A DNA stretch of 18,433 bases from Porticoccaceae bacterium. GTDB taxonomy: Bacteria; Pseudomonadota; Gammaproteobacteria; Pseudomonadales; Porticoccaceae. The DNA lies in contig JAHRWI010000132.1 in the NCBI GenBank assembly GCA_019090225.1, positions 1-18,433 on the forward strand. The letters run 5' to 3'. Below are positions 13,802-18,433 of this stretch, in pieces. How positions within the stretch are numbered: position 1 is the first letter of the stretch; every line of letters starts with the position of its first letter. The notes beneath the pieces were generated by a model. It made no database searches and had not been told where the DNA came from. It saw nothing but the letters and a program-made list of their open reading frames with translations. Made by a program: the position numbers and the translations under genes.

Positions 13802-14038
13802 TCAGCTCTTCATAATCAAGAATAAATCCTGGGCATGTTGTGCCGCTTGCCTGCCTAGCTCGGTCAGGTAGCCGCCATCCATCTGGGATGTCAAACCTTT
13901 ATCAAATAAGCGCTGTGCGGCCTCAATGACACCGGCTTCTGCTGTGGACGTGTGAATTTTTAAACCTTCCTGGGTGGTAGTCAGGTTGTAGCGAACAAGT
14001 ATGTTTAGCTCTTCGGTAATCTGCGAGTTATACGGCAC
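13802..14038 (-). CDS. Small TIGR02647-like conserved gammaproteobacterial protein
   Basis: A 78-residue protein with the pattern LNILVRYNLTTTQEGLKIH, then AAQRLFDKGL, DGGYLTELGRQAAQHAQ. This matches my memory of the TIGR02647 family, a short protein known mainly from gammaproteobacteria such as Pseudomonas and Shewanella relatives. Function is unknown; the helical, winged-helix-like look has led to annotation as DNA-binding in places. The start is GTG at 14036-14038, supported by AGGAGA 7 bases upstream. The gene is divergent from the hyuB-type gene and has its own promoter at 14067-14094. Confidence 0.8.
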   Translation of the reverse strand: MPYNSQITEELNILVRYNLTTTQEGLKIHTSTAEAGVIEAAQRLFDKGLTSQMDGGYLTELGRQAAQHAQDLFLIMKS

Positions 14039-14066
14039 GTTTTGCTCTCCTGGTATTTGTGAGACC

Positions 14067-14094
14067 AGTGTACGTGAAAAAATAGTGTTGCCAA
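14067..14094 (-). promoter_or_regulatory. Sigma70-type promoter of the TIGR02647-like gene
   Basis: On the minus strand, TTGGCA (-35) and TACACT (-10) are separated by 16 bases. Transcription would start about 20 bases before the GTG, just upstream of its ribosome binding site. The -35 overlaps a short palindrome, GCCAAGTTGGC (14090-14100). No clear promoter for the divergent gene was found in 14095-14243. Confidence 0.5.
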
Positions 14095-14243
14095 GTTGGC
14101 GGAGGCAGTTGAGCCGGGGCGGCTTATTGCTTGTAAAGATTTGTTATTCCGTTAGGCTAAGTCAACAAAAATAAACGCGCTTGCCCTCGAACAGGGTGGT
14201 GACAGTTAGCGTTAAACAGGATTTTTATTCAGGGGGAAAGGCG

Positions 14244-16511
14244 ATGGCGGTTGACAGCAATCAGGCACAGTTTCAACAAAGTGCGGATATCAGCGGGACT
14301 ATTAATGCAGGCAGCATTAGCGAAAATGAGGGTTTTGATCCGATCACTGCCGAAGTGATTCGATCATCTTTCGACAACATCGCCCGGGAGATGAGCGTGG
14401 TGTTACTGCGCACCTCAGGTTCGGCGGTGCTGACTGAGTCGAAGGATTTCTCGACCATATTGTTTGATGCCAATTGTAATCAGGTTGGTGTGGTGGGGTA
14501 TCTCTTGTATCACCTGGCGACGTCTCGCCTTGGTGTGCGAGCCCTGGCAAAGCAACGTTGCCCAGACGATGTGAAACCTGGGGATGCATTTATGTGTAAC
14601 GACCCTCATGGTATGGGCGCGGCTCACCAGGGCGATGTCGGTATTATCATGCCGGTTTTTCATGATCTTGATGGCGAAGAAAAGCTGGTCGGCTGGTGTT
14701 TCGCCAATGCTCACATGAGTGATGTAGGCGGCTCTGCGATTAGTGGTTTCGCGCCCAATGCCCGAGATGTGTATTCCGAAGCTCTGCGTTTTCCCGGTAC
14801 GCGGGTGGCGCGCAATGGTATTTTAGATGAGGAGTGGGTCGGCTTTATCAGCAACAACGTACGCGTGCCTTTGTCTTTGATTAGTGATACCCGGAGTTTA
14901 ATGGCAGCCTGCAATAGTGGTGCGAGACGCTATCGGGAGATGATCGATGAATACGGCTATGACAGACTGAAGGCCTACTCAGATTACAATATTAGCCTTA
15001 CCGAGAAAGCCTTTGCCGAGCGTATCGAGCAGCTTCCGGAAGGCACTTATCGAACCTATGAATGGGTTGAATACGACGGCACCGGCACTCCGGAGCTATA
15101 CCCTATGTATTGCGAAATGACGGTGCGGGATCGCAAATTGCATTTTGCGTTTTCGGGCTGTCCCCAGGTGCCAGCCTTTGTGAACGCTGCCCAGGGCGGA
15201 CTAGAGGGCAATGTAATTGCACCCATCGTCTGCCAGTTAGCCCCTGATGTTCCCCTCAACGAAGGCTTTTGGCGTCGTATTGAAATTGATCATGGTGAGC
15301 CGGGCACGATTACTAACCCAGTGGTGCCAGCGCCGGTGACCATGGCCCACGCTGCGGGCGGGGTGCGGGTCGGACGCATGGTGCAGGAAGCCATTGTCGC
15401 GGCCTGCTCTTTGTCCGAATCAGAGGCGGTGCGGGGCCGAGTCTCAGGGCTGGCCTCTGGGGCTTTGGCGCCGTCGGTGTGGTATGGAGAAAATAAAAAC
15501 GGTGATCCTTCGGTGTTTCTACCTCTGGATTCTGGTGTTGGCGTTGGTGGCGGTGCGCAGTCTATCGGCGACGGCCAGGATAATTACGGACTACAGGCGA
15601 CCTTGTCGCTGAACTGGGCTGATGTTGAGGTCTATGAGCTGAGTGATCCGGTTTTACTGCTGTGGCGGCGTATCAAGACCAACTCTGGCGGCGCTGGACG
15701 CTACCGAGGCGGCATGGGTATGGACGCGGCATTTATGCTGCGCGACGGTATTAGTTTTGTCGGCCAGACATTCCTTACCGCTACCGAGATTCCGGGCAAG
15801 GGTTTTGCCGGTGGCTATCCCGGTAGCCTCTGCACCAGCTGGGTGTTGCGGGATACCAATGTCCGAGAAGTGATCAGCGCCGGTGGCTTACCTAAAAATA
15901 AGGCTATGCTGGTGGGGGAAAATGATCCTACTTTGCGGGCAAATACCACCAATATCCATCTTGATGGTAATGATGTGTTCCACGCTGTCGCCTCTGGTGG
16001 TGGCGGTTTGGGCGATCCTTTTTTGCGCCCTCCCGGTGAAATTGCCGATGATTTGAACGATGGGTTGGTGTCGCCTGTGGCCGCAGAAAAGCTGTACGGT
16101 GCCGTAGTGCTGGGTGACGGGACTGAACTTTATAGTCTTGATGAAGCTGCCACCTGGGCACGCCGTGATGGAATTCGCCTGGCGCTGGTGCCCGGCAAGC
16201 AGGGTAGTCTTGCGGATATACCCAGTAATAGCGGTACCGAAGGCGTGCGACACTCTGGCAAACACATGGTTTGTAGCCACTGCCAGACAGCCCTTTGCGA
16301 TGATACCCAGGACTGGAAGCACAGTGTCTCGCCGCTACGTCATAGTCTTGCCGACTTTTTTGAACAGGCTGAAACGATCGTCCGCAGGCGTGCGCAAGAT
16401 CCGGTCGATCTTATCGAATACTACTGCCCTAACTGTGCCTGTTGTTTAGCTGTAGATGTCGCGGTGGTGGGTCAGGATCGTGAGCCGCCGAATTTCCATC
16501 TGAGTCATTAA
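14244..16511 (+). CDS. HyuB-type hydantoinase/ketone carboxylase subunit fused to an acetone-carboxylase-gamma-like Zn domain
   Basis: This 755-residue protein belongs to the hydantoinase B/oxoprolinase superfamily, which includes N-methylhydantoinase B and the alpha subunit of acetone and acetophenone carboxylases. The core runs from about residue 31 (FDPITAEVIRSSF) to about 595. It has CNDPHGMGAAHQGDVG (118-133) and NAHMSDVGG (155-163); His128, Asp131 and His157 fall where, from memory, acetone carboxylase binds its metal. The last 85 residues carry CSHC (677-680), Cys685, WKH and CPNCACC (728-734). They resemble the small acetone carboxylase gamma subunit, usually a separate protein. HyuB proteins normally work with an ATP-binding HyuA, and none is encoded here. 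ATG 14244 follows an AGGGGGAAAGG stretch; the upstream TTG at 14181 is unlikely. The methyltransferase gene starts 2 bases after the stop. Confidence 0.85.
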   Translation: MAVDSNQAQFQQSADISGTINAGSISENEGFDPITAEVIRSSFDNIAREMSVVLLRTSGSAVLTESKDFSTILFDANCNQVGVVGYLLYHLATSRLGVRALAKQRCPDDVKPGDAFMCNDPHGMGAAHQGDVGIIMPVFHDLDGEEKLVGWCFANAHMSDVGGSAISGFAPNARDVYSEALRFPGTRVARNGILDEEWVGFISNNVRVPLSLISDTRSLMAACNSGARRYREMIDEYGYDRLKAYSDYNISLTEKAFAERIEQLPEGTYRTYEWVEYDGTGTPELYPMYCEMTVRDRKLHFAFSGCPQVPAFVNAAQGGLEGNVIAPIVCQLAPDVPLNEGFWRRIEIDHGEPGTITNPVVPAPVTMAHAAGGVRVGRMVQEAIVAACSLSESEAVRGRVSGLASGALAPSVWYGENKNGDPSVFLPLDSGVGVGGGAQSIGDGQDNYGLQATLSLNWADVEVYELSDPVLLLWRRIKTNSGGAGRYRGGMGMDAAFMLRDGISFVGQTFLTATEIPGKGFAGGYPGSLCTSWVLRDTNVREVISAGGLPKNKAMLVGENDPTLRANTTNIHLDGNDVFHAVASGGGGLGDPFLRPPGEIADDLNDGLVSPVAAEKLYGAVVLGDGTELYSLDEAATWARRDGIRLALVPGKQGSLADIPSNSGTEGVRHSGKHMVCSHCQTALCDDTQDWKHSVSPLRHSLADFFEQAETIVRRRAQDPVDLIEYYCPNCACCLAVDVAVVGQDREPPNFHLSH

Positions 16512-16513
16512 CT

Positions 16514-17161
16514 GTGGGCGCTGGTCATGCCAGCCTTGATGAGATAGAGCGCGTCACGCTGGGTCATTACGAAGCCAATGCTGAGTCCTTCTGGTTGGGT
16601 ACCCGGGATCATGATGTCAGCCAAAATATTGCCGCGTTTTTGCAGGCCCTGGTCAGTCAGTGGGGTCGGGATAAGGCGCTAGATATTCTGGATTTTGGCT
16701 GCGGCCCCGGACGAGATCTACAAACCTTCAAAGCACGGGGCCATCGGCCAACAGGACTGGATGGTAGTCATGCCTTCTGTGAGATGGCACGGCAACACAG
16801 CCGCTGTCCGGTATTGCATCAGCAGTTTTTAAGTCTCGGTCTGGGAGAAAATTGTTTCGATGGTATTTTTGCCAATGCCTCGCTGTTTCATGTGCCAGGG
16901 CAGGAACTGCCTCGCGTGTTAAGGCAATGTCACGGCGCTTTGAGGGCTGGTGGTATTTTGTTTATGTCCAATCCGCGGGGTGATGCGGAGGGCTGGCAGG
17001 GTGAACGTTATGGCCACTATATGGAATTCGACGAGAGTAAAATCTGCCTTGAGCAAGCGGGGTTTAGTATCCTTGATCACTATTATCGACCTGAGGGCAA
17101 GCCCCGCGATCAGCAACCCTGGCTGGCGATCGTTTGTCAGTCGCAGGGTTTATCCATTTAA
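16514..17161 (+). CDS. Class I SAM-dependent methyltransferase
   Basis: A 215-residue Rossmann-fold methyltransferase. Motif I, ILDFGCGPGRDL, is at residues 58-69; the motif II acidic residue is in TGLDGS (80-85); and FDGIFANASLFHVP follows as motif IV. The N-terminal HYEANAESFWLGTRDHDVSQNI and the C-terminal HYYRPEGKPRDQQPWLA mark a recognisable subfamily whose acceptor I cannot name. The start is GTG, 2 bases after the hyuB-type stop, without a clear ribosome binding site, so it is translationally coupled and should act together with, or be expressed alongside, that enzyme. No signal or membrane segment is present. No strong terminator follows; 17162-17303 shows only a small AAACTT/AAGTTT hairpin. 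Confidence 0.85.
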   Translation: MGAGHASLDEIERVTLGHYEANAESFWLGTRDHDVSQNIAAFLQALVSQWGRDKALDILDFGCGPGRDLQTFKARGHRPTGLDGSHAFCEMARQHSRCPVLHQQFLSLGLGENCFDGIFANASLFHVPGQELPRVLRQCHGALRAGGILFMSNPRGDAEGWQGERYGHYMEFDESKICLEQAGFSILDHYYRPEGKPRDQQPWLAIVCQSQGLSI

Positions 17162-17303
17162 ACTTTAAGTTTTTACGGGGGGTTATTAGTGTTGGCTGAT
17201 TTTCGGTGCGGCTTAGCGCAATAGCAAGAACGCTTACCACTAAGGCCTAAGCTTGTCTGATAATTTGTTCTGTAGTCGTTCGGCTTGTAAGGGAGCGAGC
17301 AGG

Positions 17304-17483
17304 TTAATCTGATGTCGTGTCGCCGGTAGGCGGTGCAGTGTTTTCCTCAGAGCTCACATCCTCAGGGCTGGCAGTATCCGCGTCAGGACGCCCACTCTGT
17401 TTTTTCAGGCGTTTCTCTTCTTTTTTCTTTTTCTTTGCCAGGTCTCGTTGTCGTTTTTCGTAAGAGTAATTAGGTTTAGCCAT
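17304..17483 (-). CDS. Small Lys-rich conserved protein
   Basis: A 59-residue protein that starts MAKPNYSYEKRQRDLAKKKK, followed by a charged helix (KEEKRLKKQ) and an acidic, low-complexity tail (about 35-59). The N-terminal sequence matches a short protein often seen in beta- and gammaproteobacteria without known function. The ATG at 17481-17483 was chosen because the family begins at MAKPNYS. An upstream in-frame ATG (17531) would add 16 residues of unrelated sequence. The ribosome binding site is weak. The basic head and acidic tail suggest contact with nucleic acid or ribosomes, but that is a guess. Confidence 0.7.
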   Translation of the reverse strand: MAKPNYSYEKRQRDLAKKKKKEEKRLKKQSGRPDADTASPEDVSSEENTAPPTGDTTSD

Positions 17484-17530
17484 TGGCGCTCGCTTTTGCT
17501 GGTAGGTGGGGAGAAGGATGCAGCATAACA

Positions 17531-17547
17531 TCTCCTCGCCGAGGAGA
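17531..17547. promoter_or_regulatory. 17-bp perfect palindrome between divergent genes
   Basis: TCTCCTCG and CGAGGAGA are perfect arms around one C. It lies 48 bases from the Lys-rich protein start and 141 bases from the DUF411 start. It could be an operator for either gene or an RNA hairpin that hides a GAGGAG sequence. Confidence 0.4.
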
Positions 17548-17688
17548 GACGCAACTGATTTTAATCAGGTGCCTGTTATTAAAATAGGGCTGGAGCTTTC
17601 TATTAGTCTTAGGGTTTCGCTATAGTCGGGTTGATCAAGTTTGGCGTTATTGCCGGTGATTCAATTTAAACCCATTTCAGGAGATCAA

Positions 17689-18243
17689 GTGAAAATTAAT
17701 CGAGTGTTAACTATTCTGGCCAGCGTGGTGATGCTGTCAATAATGGCTTGTTCAGAGCAGAGCAATGAGCCAGCAGCGATGCAGGAGGGGGGCGAGACGG
17801 CCTCTCAAGCAGCGGAAAAAGCGGCGACGCCTGCTAACAACAATATCGCTATGGATGTTTACAAAAGCCCCACCTGCGGTTGCTGTGGCAAGTGGGTGGA
17901 GCATGCTGAACAAAGAGGTTTCTCGTTGACCACGCACCATCCGGCAGATTTAAATCAGCTCAAGGCTGAGCGGGGTATTGCACCGGAATACCAGTCTTGT
18001 CACACGGCGGTGTCAGAGCAGGGCTATGTCTTTGAAGGGCATATTCCGGCTAGATATATTCACGAATTTCTCGCTGCGCCACCGGCTGATGCTAGGGGTC
18101 TGGCGGTGCCGGCCATGCCGATGGGTAGCCCCGGTATGGAGATGGACGAGCGTTTTTCACCTTATCAGGTGCTGTTGCTTAAGCGCGATGGTAGTGCGGA
18201 GGTTTTTGCTGAGGTGAGTAGTCCGGCTCAGCAGTATCAATAA
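17689..18243 (+). CDS. DUF411 lipoprotein, probable copper-binding protein
   Basis: A 184-residue protein with a lipoprotein signal: MKINRVLTILASVVMLSIMAC, lipobox I-M-A-C with Cys21 as the lipid site. A Glu/Ala-rich linker (22-52) leads to a DUF411 domain. Its key residues are the CGCC motif (63-66), Cys104 in SCHTAV, His118 in EGHIPA and the Met-rich GLAVPAMPMG stretch (137-146). DUF411 proteins occur in copper-resistance contexts and are thought to bind metal through these Cys and Met residues in the periplasm. The start is GTG 17689, set by AGGAGA at 17679-17684; the upstream in-frame TTG at 17641 would disturb the signal. A -10-like TATAGT lies at 17621-17626 with a poor -35, so activator control is possible. 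No copper ATPase or regulator is in view. Confidence 0.88.
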   Translation: MKINRVLTILASVVMLSIMACSEQSNEPAAMQEGGETASQAAEKAATPANNNIAMDVYKSPTCGCCGKWVEHAEQRGFSLTTHHPADLNQLKAERGIAPEYQSCHTAVSEQGYVFEGHIPARYIHEFLAAPPADARGLAVPAMPMGSPGMEMDERFSPYQVLLLKRDGSAEVFAEVSSPAQQYQ

Positions 18244-18335
18244 GAATAGGTATGAAGGCTTGAATCTTTAGTTGTTTAATAACGTAAAGATATCTTTTCA
18301 TATAAGCAGTTATATATTTCTAATATATAGAAAAC

Positions 18336-18364
18336 TTGACATAAATGACTGTAGCATCTAGTCT
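18336..18364 (+). promoter_or_regulatory. Sigma70-type promoter pointing out of the window
   Basis: A consensus -35, TTGACA (18336-18341), is followed after 17 bases by TAGTCT (18359-18364), a partial -10 match. It is preceded by an AT-rich UP-like stretch. No ORF follows within the remaining 69 bases, so its gene would lie beyond the window. Confidence 0.45.
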
Positions 18365-18376
18365 TTAGCTTGTTTT

Positions 18377-18404
18377 ATTAAAGATAAGAAATATTATCTT
18401 TAAT
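18377..18404. other. AT-rich perfect hairpin downstream of the end promoter
   Basis: ATTAAAGATA (18377-18386) and TATCTTTAAT (18395-18404) form 10-bp arms around an 8-base loop, followed closely by TATTTTT. It could be an operator, a 5'-leader hairpin or a weak terminator. The 18244-18433 stretch is otherwise AT-rich and holds no gene. Confidence 0.4.
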
Positions 18405-18433
18405 GGCTATTTTTACTATTAAGATTAGGAATA

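Noticed and set aside
14181..14243. TTG start for the HyuB-type protein
   Set aside because: It would add 21 residues not typical of the family. The ATG at 14244 follows a purine-rich ribosome binding stretch.

Overview
The window looks like a chromosomal segment of a gammaproteobacterium, probably a marine or other environmental heterotroph. The evidence is a short protein resembling the gammaproteobacterial TIGR02647 family (13802-14038), a Lys-rich MAKPNYSYEKRQRD-type small protein, proteobacterial-style lipoproteins, moderate GC content, and a metabolic repertoire of Baeyer-Villiger monooxygenases, an acetone-carboxylase/hydantoinase-type enzyme and a spinster-like MFS carrier. Species cannot be read from the sequence; the assignment is inference from gene families.

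Left part (1-4602), defence and stability genes. The 3' part of hsdM overlaps hsdS by 4 bp (type I restriction-modification). hsdS is followed at 9 bp by a 44-residue acidic ORF, then at 3 bp by a 360-residue PD-(D/E)XK nuclease of the NucS/DUF91 kind with a C-terminal domain that looks PUA/EVE-like. No hsdR is visible. A Phd/YefM antitoxin and RelE/ParE-type toxin pair follows. A lone lipoprotein (4912-5589) separates this block from the next.

Middle part (5590-13568), a catabolic cluster. Two closely similar type I Baeyer-Villiger monooxygenases (5832-7694 and 10159-12030) flank a polysaccharide-deacetylase-family protein and an alpha/beta hydrolase, with an MFS transporter convergent on the second monooxygenase. 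The chemistry implied is uptake of a ketone or related compound, oxygen insertion to give an ester or lactone, and hydrolysis. Strong intrinsic terminators follow the first monooxygenase, the hydrolase and the second monooxygenase, so there are at least three transcription units. The 594-bp gap before the second monooxygenase is rich in palindromes and holds three imperfect 21-bp tandem repeats, which suggests regulated expression.

Right part (13802-18433). The TIGR02647-like gene is divergent from a two-gene unit: a HyuB-type protein with a cysteine-rich C-terminal domain resembling acetone carboxylase gamma, then a SAM methyltransferase. No HyuA partner is present. Next come a small Lys-rich protein on the minus strand and a DUF411 (copper-associated) lipoprotein on the plus strand, with a perfect 17-bp palindrome between them. 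The last 190 bp are AT-rich, with a good sigma70-like promoter pointing out of the window.
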